This document shows positions 35,112-42,960 of a DNA stretch of 48,759 nucleotides, piece by piece; position 1 is the stretch's first letter; the number at the start of each line of letters is the position of its first letter. Position numbers and translations under genes: made by a program. Under the pieces are notes generated by a model, which saw only the letters and a list, made by a program, of their open reading frames with translations, was not told the origin of the DNA and searched no databases. Origin of the DNA: Oscillatoriales cyanobacterium SM2_2_1 (lineage in GTDB: Bacteria > Cyanobacteriota > Cyanobacteriia > Pseudanabaenales > Pseudanabaenaceae). The stretch is from the NCBI GenBank assembly GCA_012031145.1, contig JAAUUH010000010.1, positions 1 to 48,759 on the forward strand. Direction: 5' to 3'.

Positions 35112-35545
35112 ACTATTTGGAATTTCACCTAGATGCCGCTACTCCGGCCCTGCTTTTGGGTACGGATGTCGCTGAGGTATTCACCCTGCGGCGCAACCTC
35201 ATCAATGGCGTGCCCCAAATGCCCCCTTGCTTCTTGGGGGTTCTGGGGCGTCGTCATCACGTTTACTGGGTCGTAGACTTGCCCCAACTCCTGGGCTATC
35301 CCCCGGCCGAGGAATCTCCCCAGTGCCACCTAATCCTGCTGGCGGGCGATCGCCCCTTTGTGCTGACCGTCCCCCAGATTCAGGGGATGATTAGCCTGGA
35401 GTATGAAGATCTAGATCCAGCATCGGCCCAAATTCCCTGCGCCATAGGCACAATTCGCCATCAACGGCACACCTATCTCCTACTCGCTGGCAGTGAGATT
35501 AGGAACAAAGTCACGGAGACGGGTACAATGGAGCAAACTTTTTAA
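35108..35545 (+). CDS. CheW-like domain protein
   Basis: The 145-residue protein reads as a single CheW-like domain, with an N-terminal beta segment (LEFHLDAATPALLLGTDVAEVF), then the typical central stretch QMPPCFLGVLGRRHHVYWVVDLPQLLG, and a C-terminal beta segment (YLLLAGSEI). CheW proteins link chemoreceptors to CheA-type kinases. It overlaps glyS by four bases (ATGA) and precedes glgB by 21 bases, with no other chemotaxis gene nearby. It may serve one of the phototaxis or pilus Che systems encoded elsewhere. Confidence 0.78.
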   Translation: MNYLEFHLDAATPALLLGTDVAEVFTLRRNLINGVPQMPPCFLGVLGRRHHVYWVVDLPQLLGYPPAEESPQCHLILLAGDRPFVLTVPQIQGMISLEYEDLDPASAQIPCAIGTIRHQRHTYLLLAGSEIRNKVTETGTMEQTF

Positions 35546-35566
35546 CTTTTCTTAGTATTTATACTT

Positions 35567-37855
35567 ATGACCCCCACCATTGCCACCGATCAGATTGACC
35601 GCATCGTCACCAACCAACATCAAGATCCCTTTGCGGTGCTGGGACATCATTTGATCGAACGCAACGGTGCGACTGTCTGGGTTATCCGTGCCTATCAGCC
35701 GGACGCCGAAACTGTGACGGTTATTGATGCCGACAACCACCGCGAATATCCGATGACGGCGGTGCACCATCCCCATTTTTTTGAATGTCTCATCGAAGAC
35801 GCCCCCCACCTGTTCAGCTATAAGCTAAAAATTCGGGATCAAAATGGCGATCGCCTAATTTGCGATCCCTACTTTTTCAAGTCTCCGCGCCTCACCGATT
35901 TTGACTGTCACCTGTTTGGTGAAGGCACCCATTACCAAATCTACGAAAAACTGGGTGCCCACTCCACTACCCTTGAGGGTGTGATGGGGGTCTATTTTGC
36001 CATTTGGGCCCCCAACGCCCGCAATGTCTCAGTTCTGGGCGACTTCAATGATTGGGATGGACGCAAGCACCAAATGCGCCGCGGCCCGTCGGGAATCTGG
36101 GAACTGTTTATTCCCGATGTGGGTATTGGTGCGGCCTACAAATATGAAGTTAAGAGCCCCCAAGGGCACATCTACGAAAAATCCGATCCCTATGGCTTTC
36201 AGCAGGAAATTCGCCCCAAAACCGCCTCGATCGTCACCGACCTCACGACCTACACCTGGCATGATCACGATTGGCTAGAGCGGCGATCGCACACCGATCC
36301 CCTCACCCAGCCGATTTCCGTCTACGAAGCCCACCTAGGATCTTGGATGCACGGCTCCATGGATGCGCCACCCGCCGATGGCTACCCTGCCGTGGCGGCT
36401 GCTGAACTCAAGCCTGGTGCTCGGTTCCTAACCTATCGGGAACTGGCGGACAAACTGGTGCCCTATGTTCGCGATCTAGGCTTTACCCACATCGAACTGA
36501 TGCCAATTGCGGAGCATCCCTTCGATGGCTCCTGGGGCTATCAGGTCACGGGATACTACGCCGCCACCTCCCGCTATGGCACCCCCCAGGACTTCATGTA
36601 TTTTGTCGATCTCTGCCATCAAAATGGCATTGGCGTGATTGTGGACTGGGTGCCCGCCCACTTCCCCAAGGATGGCCATGGACTGTCTTTCTTTGACGGC
36701 ACCTTCCTGTACGAACACGCCGATCCCCGCATTGGCGAGCATAAGGAATGGGGCACCAAAGTCTTTAACTATTGCCGTAATGAAGTCAGAAATTTCCTGA
36801 TTGCCAATGTCCTGTTTTGGTTTGATAAGTACCACATTGACGGCATTCGCGTGGATGCCGTGGCCTCAATGATTTACCGGGACTACACCCGCAAACCCGG
36901 CGAGTGGCTGCCGAATCAATATGGTGGGCGGGAAAACCTCGAGGCAATTGAGCTCTTCCGTCACCTGCACAGTATTTTGTTTACCTACTATCCCGGCGCG
37001 CTGTCCATTGCCGAAGAATCCACCGCCTGGCCCATGGTTACCTGGCCCACCTATTCCGGCGGCTTGGGCTTTAACTTGAAGTGGAACATGGGCTGGATGC
37101 ACGACATGCTCGATTATTTCAGCATGGATCCCTGGTTTCGGCAGTTTCACCACAACAACGTCACCTTTAGCATCTGGTATGCCTTCAGCGAAAACTTTAT
37201 GCTCGCCCTATCCCACGATGAGGTGGTGCACGGCAAATCTCCCATGCCCGGCAAAATGCCCGGAGATACCTGGCAGAAATTTGCCAATCAGCGCTGCCTC
37301 TACGGCTATATGTTTGCCCATCCCGGCAAAAAAACCCTATTTATGGGTATGGAATTTGGGCAATGGCGGGAATGGAATGTCTGGGGCGATCTCGAATGGC
37401 ACCTGTTCCAGCATGACATTCACCGGGGGCTGCATACCTTTATCAGGGATATTAACCGCCTGCTGCGCCAGGAGCCGGCCCTCTATGAAATGGACTTTTC
37501 CCAGGATGGCTTCCAATGGATTGAGTGCAACGACAATCGCAACTCGGTGATTTCCTTTCTCCGTTACGGCAAAGACCGGTCATCAATGGTGGTGACAATC
37601 TGCAACTTCACGCCAGTGCCCCACAGTTCCTATTCCATTGGTGTGCCAGCGGCCGGTTTTTACCGCGAAGTGCTCAATAGTGATGCCACCTGCTACGGCG
37701 GCAGCGGGCTGGGCAACCTTGGCGGCAAATATGCCCACAATTGGGGCATGCATGGGTTCCCCTACTCCCTAGAGGTCACGGTACCACCGTTGGCCGTTGT
37801 CGTTTTCCGACATGAGCCACCGGAAGTGCACTCCACCGAAAACGGGGATGTGTAG
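35567..37855 (+). CDS. glgB: 1,4-alpha-glucan (glycogen) branching enzyme
   Basis: This GH13 enzyme forms alpha-1,6 branches in glycogen. Domains in order are: an N1/CBM48 region (residues about 1-230, with VYFAIWAPNARNVSVLGDFNDWDG); a GH13 catalytic barrel; and an all-beta C-terminal domain. The catalytic residues are visible as Asp in GIRVDAVASM, Glu in IAEEST and Asp in LSHDEVVHGK. The length of 762 is typical. The 3' end overlaps the convergent DCC-family gene by 94 bases. The ribosome binding site is weak, so translation may depend on the upstream genes. Confidence 0.97.
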   Translation: MTPTIATDQIDRIVTNQHQDPFAVLGHHLIERNGATVWVIRAYQPDAETVTVIDADNHREYPMTAVHHPHFFECLIEDAPHLFSYKLKIRDQNGDRLICDPYFFKSPRLTDFDCHLFGEGTHYQIYEKLGAHSTTLEGVMGVYFAIWAPNARNVSVLGDFNDWDGRKHQMRRGPSGIWELFIPDVGIGAAYKYEVKSPQGHIYEKSDPYGFQQEIRPKTASIVTDLTTYTWHDHDWLERRSHTDPLTQPISVYEAHLGSWMHGSMDAPPADGYPAVAAAELKPGARFLTYRELADKLVPYVRDLGFTHIELMPIAEHPFDGSWGYQVTGYYAATSRYGTPQDFMYFVDLCHQNGIGVIVDWVPAHFPKDGHGLSFFDGTFLYEHADPRIGEHKEWGTKVFNYCRNEVRNFLIANVLFWFDKYHIDGIRVDAVASMIYRDYTRKPGEWLPNQYGGRENLEAIELFRHLHSILFTYYPGALSIAEESTAWPMVTWPTYSGGLGFNLKWNMGWMHDMLDYFSMDPWFRQFHHNNVTFSIWYAFSENFMLALSHDEVVHGKSPMPGKMPGDTWQKFANQRCLYGYMFAHPGKKTLFMGMEFGQWREWNVWGDLEWHLFQHDIHRGLHTFIRDINRLLRQEPALYEMDFSQDGFQWIECNDNRNSVISFLRYGKDRSSMVVTICNFTPVPHSSYSIGVPAAGFYREVLNSDATCYGGSGLGNLGGKYAHNWGMHGFPYSLEVTVPPLAVVVFRHEPPEVHSTENGDV

Positions 37856-38211
37856 GTCTCAGCACGTCGTCCAAAAAGTTGATAACGGCGATCGCGGATG
37901 AATTCATAGGTGCGATCGCCCAACCACCCTAAGCCAGACCACTGTTGGTAAAACCACACCAACCGGGCAGCTAGGGGCAGCCGTGATCCAATCTCGGCGA
38001 TCGCCGCTGTGCCTTGCCAACGCTGTTGGGTTTCCAGATCCAGCAATATCAACCCCAATTCACAGTCCGCTGCCGTTATTTGATAGGTGGAACTTAGATC
38101 CCCATTCTGCATCGGCACAAAGACAAACCGCTGTCCCCGATCGCCCCGTTCCAAAAACTGCACCCATCCAGTGCACAAATTGCAATCGCCGTCATAAATT
38201 ACCAATAGCAT
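37762..38211 (-). CDS. DCC family thiol-disulfide oxidoreductase-like protein (DUF393)
   Basis: The hallmark YDGDCNLCTGWVQFL, with the DCxxC pair, lies at the very N-terminus and is typical of the DCC/DUF393 family. The middle contains GTAAIAEIGSRLP and a RLVWFYQQWSGLGWLGDRTYEFI segment, also family-like. The start at 38211 gives MLLVIYDGDC; a further start at 38229 adds six residues. The last 30 or so residues (SGGSCRKTTTANGG) lie antisense within glgB and look like run-on sequence, not domain sequence. The biochemical role is not established for most members. Confidence 0.85.
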   Translation of the reverse strand: MLLVIYDGDCNLCTGWVQFLERGDRGQRFVFVPMQNGDLSSTYQITAADCELGLILLDLETQQRWQGTAAIAEIGSRLPLAARLVWFYQQWSGLGWLGDRTYEFIRDRRYQLFGRRAETYTSPFSVECTSGGSCRKTTTANGGTVTSRE

Positions 38212-38678
38212 CTTTATTCCTAGCTTCACTGCTACGCCTATCCTAGCCCAGCCGCAGGTTCCATTAGCACCCCCACGACCATGGGCATCGAATCCCGGTT
38301 TTAGGAACAGCTTATGCTACCGAAAAGCCCTTGATTTTAGAGCCGTTACTAAGACTCGGTATAACCAAAAACATCGAAGTTAGTTACTGGTTATATAACT
38401 TCTGGCTAACTAGATCTATGACCATTCACTAACTCTGCCCCATTGTGAAATTTTGTGGAAAGTGGGTGAATACAGTCACTAAGTCTCACCGGAGCAATCC
38501 TAGAGATAAGCATAGAGAAATTCTTTTGTTCCCCTTTCTATGCCCCTAGAAAGTTGGGTTCTGCCTCAAAGAATCAATCTCTGTAGCAGGGCACGATGGT
38601 CAGACTCCGAGTCAACCATCGCCCTGCCCCTTTCCTCAAACATTATTATCTCTTTGCATCTGTGCAGGAGTTTTGACT
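38212..38678. other. Long leader/promoter region of the sugar transferase gene
   Basis: About 470 bases between the divergent DCC-family and sugar transferase genes hold no credible protein gene. They contain the long hairpin annotated at 38586-38626 and must contain both promoters, none of which I can place with confidence. Confidence 0.45.
38586..38626 (+). promoter_or_regulatory. Strong hairpin in the 5' leader of the sugar transferase gene
   Basis: The left strand GCAGGGCACGATGGT can pair with ACCATCGCCCTGC over 13 base pairs with a two-base bulge. The enclosed segment (GACTCCGAGTC) can extend the stem. The structure ends about 40 bases before AGGAG at 38666-38670 and lacks a following T tract. 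A regulatory RNA element, attenuator or protein binding site are all possible. It does not resemble a riboswitch class that I can recognise. Confidence 0.5.
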
Positions 38679-39596
38679 ATGGTTAGTGTCACTTTCCCCG
38701 ATGGTTCTTTATTTTCGGTTCGCGAGTCCCTACGAACTCGCTTTTCCCTCAGCAAGCGGTTTCGGCAATTGCGGATTGATTTGCCCTCCGGCGATCGCGC
38801 TGAGCACAACATTTATTCCTTCGATGGCAGCGCCAATTGGTTATCTGATTACTTAGAGGGTCGCAGTGTCGATCAAGTTTTAGTATCACCGGAAGTTGGT
38901 GAGGAGCATCTGAAGCGTTTTGCCGACATTTGTCAGCGGGCGGGCGTCGAACTGCGCTTGCAGTTACCCATTGCCCGTGAATTCCCCCAACAAAGATTAC
39001 CAATACAATGGCTTGGGAAGCGAGTGTTCGATTGGTGCGCTGCTCTGGTTATTTTGTTGGTTCTTAGCCCTGTCCTAATCACAACGGCTGCCCTGATTAT
39101 GACAACCATGCCCGGCTCGATATTTTTCTACCAGTGGCGAGTGGGCGTTAATGGCAAGTTATTCCGCATCATTAAGTTTCGCTCCATGATTGAGGGAGCC
39201 GAAAAGTTGCACCACCGGGTCATGACTGGCAAGAATGGTTTGCATAAATGTGCCGATGATCCGCGGATTACGCCCTTGGGTAAGTTTCTGCGTAAGTACA
39301 GCATTGATGAATTGCCCCAACTGTTTAACGTCCTGCGCGGTGAGATGAGTTTGGTTGGGCCCCGTCCATGGGCAATTTATGATGCTCTGCGGATTCCGCC
39401 CCATGGTATGAAGCGACTTAATGCTTTACCTGGCATCACGGGAGCCTGGCAGGTCAAAGCCCGCTCTAAGCTCCTAGATTTGGATGCGGTAACTGAGTTT
39501 GATCTGTCCTATTTGCGCCAGTGGTCGATTTGGGAGGATTTCAAGATTTTGTTGATGACTGTGCCCAAGGTGCTTTCCGGTTTTGGCGCTTGCTAG
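38679..39596 (+). CDS. Bacterial sugar transferase (polyprenyl-phosphate glycosyl-1-phosphate transferase type)
   Basis: The family transfers a sugar-1-phosphate to undecaprenyl phosphate, the priming step of exopolysaccharide or lipopolysaccharide repeat synthesis at the inner membrane. The C-terminal half has the signature GKRVFDWCAALVILLVLSP (membrane hairpin), FRIIKFRSM, LRKYSIDELPQLFNVLRGEMS, VGPRPW and the PGITGAWQV motif. The first 115 residues are a soluble N-terminal region seen in cyanobacterial members. The ATG at 38679 is chosen for AGGAG eight bases upstream, over the TTG at 38673. No other exopolysaccharide genes adjoin. A good terminator follows. Confidence 0.92.
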   Translation: MVSVTFPDGSLFSVRESLRTRFSLSKRFRQLRIDLPSGDRAEHNIYSFDGSANWLSDYLEGRSVDQVLVSPEVGEEHLKRFADICQRAGVELRLQLPIAREFPQQRLPIQWLGKRVFDWCAALVILLVLSPVLITTAALIMTTMPGSIFFYQWRVGVNGKLFRIIKFRSMIEGAEKLHHRVMTGKNGLHKCADDPRITPLGKFLRKYSIDELPQLFNVLRGEMSLVGPRPWAIYDALRIPPHGMKRLNALPGITGAWQVKARSKLLDLDAVTEFDLSYLRQWSIWEDFKILLMTVPKVLSGFGAC

Positions 39597-39668
39597 GAAG
39601 CCTAGGGAACTTTTAAGGATCTGCAACTGGTTTGTGTAAAAAGAACTGATTTGGGAAAGTGAATTGCG

Positions 39669-39694
39669 AGGAGAGCGAATTGCTCTCCTTTTTT
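39669..39694 (+). terminator. Rho-independent terminator of the sugar transferase gene
   Basis: AGGAGAGC (39669-39676) pairs perfectly with GCTCTCCT (39682-39689) over a GAATT loop, followed by five or more T's. Confidence 0.92.
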
Positions 39695-39789
39695 ATTTGT
39701 ACCAGTTTTCTATGGCATGGGCGGACGACGCTTGACGGCGGGAACCCGCACCTAGAATGATCCGAACCTTGGGTGCTGATCTTGTAATA

Positions 39790-39807
39790 ACCCTAAAGGT
39801 TTAGGGT
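39790..39807. promoter_or_regulatory. Inverted repeat upstream of tal
   Basis: ACCCTAAA and TTTAGGGT flank a GG centre, giving a near-perfect 18-base dyad about 65 bases before the tal start. It is a plausible operator-type site; the cognate regulator is unknown. Confidence 0.4.
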
Positions 39808-39871
39808 CTGGGTGCGGATGCTTTTATGATCCTAGACAAGAAGCCCAACTTACTAACGGAGGGATAGGCCC

Positions 39872-41005
39872 ATGACAGTCAATCATTTACTGGAATTACA
39901 AGAGCACGGTCAGAGTGTGTGGATGGATAACCTCAGCCGTGACATCATTCAATCGGGCGCTCTGGCAGAAATGGTTTCCACCCAGGGTATACGCGGTATC
40001 ACTTCCAATCCTGCCATCTTTGAAAAGGCGATCGCCGGTAACGCCATTTACGATGAAGCGATTTTGGCGGGAGTTAAAGCCGGAAAGTCGGTTAACGAAA
40101 TTTATGAATTCCTGGTATTTGAGGACATTCAACGGGCAGCGGATGTTTTGCTGCCGGTGTTCAATTCCTCCGACGGGCTGGACGGCTATGTGTCCATTGA
40201 GGTCTCGCCCAACCTTTCCCAGGATACGGAGGGCACGGTGTCTGAAGCCCTGCGGTTCTGGGCGGCAATCGATCGCCCCAATGTCATGATCAAAATTCCG
40301 GGGACAACGGCGGGCTTTGCGGCGGTAGAGCGGGTAATCGCGGCCGGAATTCCCGTCAATGTCACACTGTTATTTTCGGTGTCAGACTACGAGCAGACGG
40401 CGCTGGCTTACATTCGTGGATTGGAGGCGCTGGCGGAGCGGGGGGAATCGGTCAAAATTGCGTCGGTGGCCAGTTTCTTTCTCAGCCGCATTGATACAAA
40501 GATTGATGATCGTTTGGAAGCCCTCATCAAGGGGACAACGGATGAGGTACGCCAAGAAAAGTTGGCCGAACTCAAGGGCAAGGCGGCGATCGCCAACGCT
40601 AAGCTGGCCTATCAGAAATATAAGGAACTCTACGCCGACGCCCGCTGGCAAGCCCTAGTGGCAGCAGGCGCACGGGAGCAACGCCTCCTATGGGCGAGTA
40701 CCAGCACGAAAAACCCTGCCTACAGCGATGTGATGTATGTGGATAACTTGGTCGGCCCCAACACCGTCAACACCATGCCACCGGAAACCATCGCCGCCTG
40801 TATCGATCACTGCGATATCCAAGACCGCATTGAGATGGATCTTCCTGAAGCCCAAGCGGTTGTGGCGGCGCTCCAAGGGGTGGGTATCGATCTTGATCAA
40901 GTCATGATCGAGCTGCAGCAGGAAGGCATCGACAAATTTGTCAAGCCCTTTGGATCCTTGATGAAGTCCTTGGAAACCAAAATGGCTCAATTGATGCCGG
41001 CTTAA
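39872..41005 (+). CDS. tal: Transaldolase
   Basis: Transaldolase moves a three-carbon dihydroxyacetone unit between sugar phosphates in the oxidative pentose phosphate pathway, important to cyanobacteria in the dark. Signatures are QSVWMDNLSRDIIQSG and GITSNPAIFEKAI at the N-terminus, NVMIKIPGT with the Schiff-base lysine, and LLWASTSTKNPAYSDVMYVDNLVG. The length of 377 matches the longer cyanobacterial and actinobacterial type. GGAGG lies about ten bases before the ATG. The gene follows a terminator and is probably transcribed on its own. Confidence 0.96.
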   Translation: MTVNHLLELQEHGQSVWMDNLSRDIIQSGALAEMVSTQGIRGITSNPAIFEKAIAGNAIYDEAILAGVKAGKSVNEIYEFLVFEDIQRAADVLLPVFNSSDGLDGYVSIEVSPNLSQDTEGTVSEALRFWAAIDRPNVMIKIPGTTAGFAAVERVIAAGIPVNVTLLFSVSDYEQTALAYIRGLEALAERGESVKIASVASFFLSRIDTKIDDRLEALIKGTTDEVRQEKLAELKGKAAIANAKLAYQKYKELYADARWQALVAAGAREQRLLWASTSTKNPAYSDVMYVDNLVGPNTVNTMPPETIAACIDHCDIQDRIEMDLPEAQAVVAALQGVGIDLDQVMIELQQEGIDKFVKPFGSLMKSLETKMAQLMPA

Positions 41006-41082
41006 TATTTCTTTGCATTTCGGCGTGACGATTTCGAGGGCCATGGGGTAAAGTATCGGGCAGTTAGCAATAGGGAACGCTT

Positions 41083-41424
41083 GTGCGTCAGATTAACTTT
41101 GCCGCTATTTTTGCCATCATCTTGGCCCTAGTTCTATTTGCCCTCGAAAATACGGAGTTTGCCACCATTAAAATTGTGCCGACCGTGTCGGTGGAGGCGC
41201 CACTGTCGGTAGAGCTGATCGTGGCCATGGGCATAGGGGCAACGTTAGCTTGGTTTTTTAGTGTTTGGTCGGGGATTCAAGGGGCGATCGAGAGTGGTAC
41301 CAAAAACCGCCAGATCCGTAACCTGGAGGAAAAGGTCAGCACCCTGACCGTAGAAGTTGAGGAACGGAAACGCTTGCTCTCGGCTTCGGCCATTGATGTG
41401 GATGTGGAAGAGCGCAGCAAGTAG
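41083..41424 (+). CDS. LapA-family (DUF1049) membrane protein
   Basis: The 113-residue protein has two membrane spans (FAAIFAIILALVLFALEN and VELIVAMGIGATLAWFFSVW) separated by a short polar turn, followed by a coiled-coil-like cytosolic tail (NRQIRNLEEKVSTLTVEVEE). This is the standard LapA domain layout; in enterobacteria the family assists lipopolysaccharide assembly control, but the cyanobacterial role is unknown. The start is GTG. It lies 23 bases upstream of scpA on the same strand. Confidence 0.82.
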   Translation: MRQINFAAIFAIILALVLFALENTEFATIKIVPTVSVEAPLSVELIVAMGIGATLAWFFSVWSGIQGAIESGTKNRQIRNLEEKVSTLTVEVEERKRLLSASAIDVDVEERSK

Positions 41425-41447
41425 GGCGAGTTCCCGTGGGAGGCTGT

Positions 41448-42170
41448 ATGGCGATTCCAGCAATGGAGTCCGTAACCAAAGAGGCGATCGCCCTATTAAT
41501 TGATTTGGCTGAGCGGGGAGAGTTAGATCCCTGGGATGTGCAGGTCATTGATGTGGTGGATCGCTTTCTATCGCGATTGATCCCCGACGACCGGCGTGAT
41601 CTCCATGAATCGGGACAGGCCTTTGTCTATGCGGCCATGCTGGTATTGCTTAAGGCAAACTCGCTGTCGGCGACTCCGGTAGTGGAAGTAGAGGCAGTAT
41701 GGGATGACCTGCTAGAGGAAGCATCGACGCCATCCCTGCCGTTACGCCTAGAGTCTCAGTTGCGCCGTCGCCCTGTCGCCCCACCACCCACGGCACGGCG
41801 AATTACCCTAGCAGAGCTGATCACCCAGATCGAAGCGATCGCCGAGTTGGTTGACCGCAAAACCCCCAAGAATCGCCCGCGCCCGAAGCAAACTCCAACT
41901 TCCCGCAAACAGGCCATGCAGGCGATCGCCCAGTTGGCCCACAAGGAAAACCTCACCGAAGTAGCCCTGGCCCTAGAAACCTATCTGGGGCAGATCAAAA
42001 CGCCGAGTATTCAGCTCAGGGAACTGGCAGCGGCCTTTGAGGATCCGGTGGGGGTGTTTTGGGCCCTGCTGTTGCTATCGGCCCAGTCGAAGGTGGAATT
42101 AGTGCAAACCAGTTTTTATGGGCAGATCGTGGTAGTTCCTCTAATTAAGACGGCTGCCGAGGTTTCGTAG
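41448..42170 (+). CDS. scpA: Segregation and condensation protein A
   Basis: ScpA is the kleisin subunit that bridges SMC heads and binds ScpB in the bacterial condensin. The N-terminal domain contains LLIDLAERGELDPWDVQVIDVVDRFL, the usual ScpA opening. The middle is a Pro/Arg-rich linker, and the C-terminal winged helix reads VGVFWALLLLSAQSKVELVQ. The start at 41448 has GGGAGG at 41438-41443; an ATG at 41463 is an alternative. The last 30 bases overlap the convergent gene ending at 42141. smc and scpB are not in the window. Confidence 0.93.
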   Translation: MAIPAMESVTKEAIALLIDLAERGELDPWDVQVIDVVDRFLSRLIPDDRRDLHESGQAFVYAAMLVLLKANSLSATPVVEVEAVWDDLLEEASTPSLPLRLESQLRRRPVAPPPTARRITLAELITQIEAIAELVDRKTPKNRPRPKQTPTSRKQAMQAIAQLAHKENLTEVALALETYLGQIKTPSIQLRELAAAFEDPVGVFWALLLLSAQSKVELVQTSFYGQIVVVPLIKTAAEVS

Positions 42171-42653
42171 CGGGGTTGGGGTAAACGATAGGGCCCGATC
42201 GAGCATGGAGCGGGCAACCTCGGCCTGGGGCAGAACCTCTTGGAGCCGGTGGTGTAATTGGGCGTAGGTTTTTAGGGTTTTGAAGCCATCCTTTAAGGCG
42301 TTGATCTGGGCTTCAGTCACCGGGTCGGGGCCAAAAAGAATATCAATTTGCGATCGCACCTGGGTAGCGTCGGCCTGAAGCTCCTGGATTTTCAGCTTGA
42401 GTCCGGCAAAGGTGCTGAGGGTTTGTACTGCATGGGCGATCGGGTCATCGGCTTCGATAGGGGGCGCGAGGGGTTCCTTGCCCACTTCCACCAACTGCTG
42501 GGGGTCTAACCCGTCGACGGTTTCGGCGTCCAGTTTACCCGCATCCATCAGGTCGATCAATTGGGCCATGGCCTTTTCTCGAGCCTTGGCGGAGTCTTTT
42601 CCAGCGACCGTCAGAATAATTTCAGGGTTTTGGGGGAAGGAATACTGCACCAT
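42141..42653 (-). CDS. Cyanobacterial conserved hypothetical protein (170 aa)
   Basis: I recognise this only as a conserved-looking cyanobacterial protein without an assigned function. It begins with a beta-like segment (PQNPEIILTVAGKDSAKARE), continues with AMAQLIDLMDAGKL and LVEVGKEPLAPPI, and ends in a helical, coiled-coil-like part (LKLKIQELQADATQVRSQID). There is no signal peptide or membrane span. Its ATG overlaps the stop of the upstream Hli gene (TAATG), so the two are translationally coupled, which hints at a link with thylakoid or light-stress physiology. Confidence 0.72.
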   Translation of the reverse strand: MVQYSFPQNPEIILTVAGKDSAKAREKAMAQLIDLMDAGKLDAETVDGLDPQQLVEVGKEPLAPPIEADDPIAHAVQTLSTFAGLKLKIQELQADATQVRSQIDILFGPDPVTEAQINALKDGFKTLKTYAQLHHRLQEVLPQAEVARSMLDRALSFTPTPLRNLGSRLN

Positions 42654-42895
42654 TACAAACCACCAATAATGGCAATCAAGCCCTTATGTGTTGCCAGTTC
42701 CAGGATCAGGAGGCTGACAAATCCGATCATAGCCAGACGACCATTGGCCAACTCGGCATATTCTGTCCAACCAAAGCGGCGATCCTCATCTTCAACATAC
42801 ATCTTCGGCTCGATCGCCCAGTTGTTGAGAATCCCGCGCTCATCCTTAGTGAAGGCGGTTTTAGCTTTTGACGTTTGGGGTTGGGGTTCAGTCAT
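42653..42895 (-). CDS. High-light-inducible protein (Hli, single-helix CAB/ELIP family)
   Basis: The 80-residue protein has one membrane helix carrying the chlorophyll-binding motif YAELANGRLAMIGFVSLL, the E(x)3NGR(x)AM(x)GF pattern of the family. Hli proteins bind chlorophyll and carotenoid and dissipate energy or help chlorophyll recycling under stress. The N-terminal 40 residues are soluble (MTEPQPQTSKAKTAFTKDE). The ATG at 42895 is preferred to the frame opening at 42919. The stop overlaps the following start as TAATG. Confidence 0.92.
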   Translation of the reverse strand: MTEPQPQTSKAKTAFTKDERGILNNWAIEPKMYVEDEDRRFGWTEYAELANGRLAMIGFVSLLILELATHKGLIAIIGGL

Positions 42896-42960
42896 GGCAG
42901 TCGGTCGTAAAGGGTTCAATCATTCTATCGGACTTTTTTACATAACTTAATGGCATTCCC

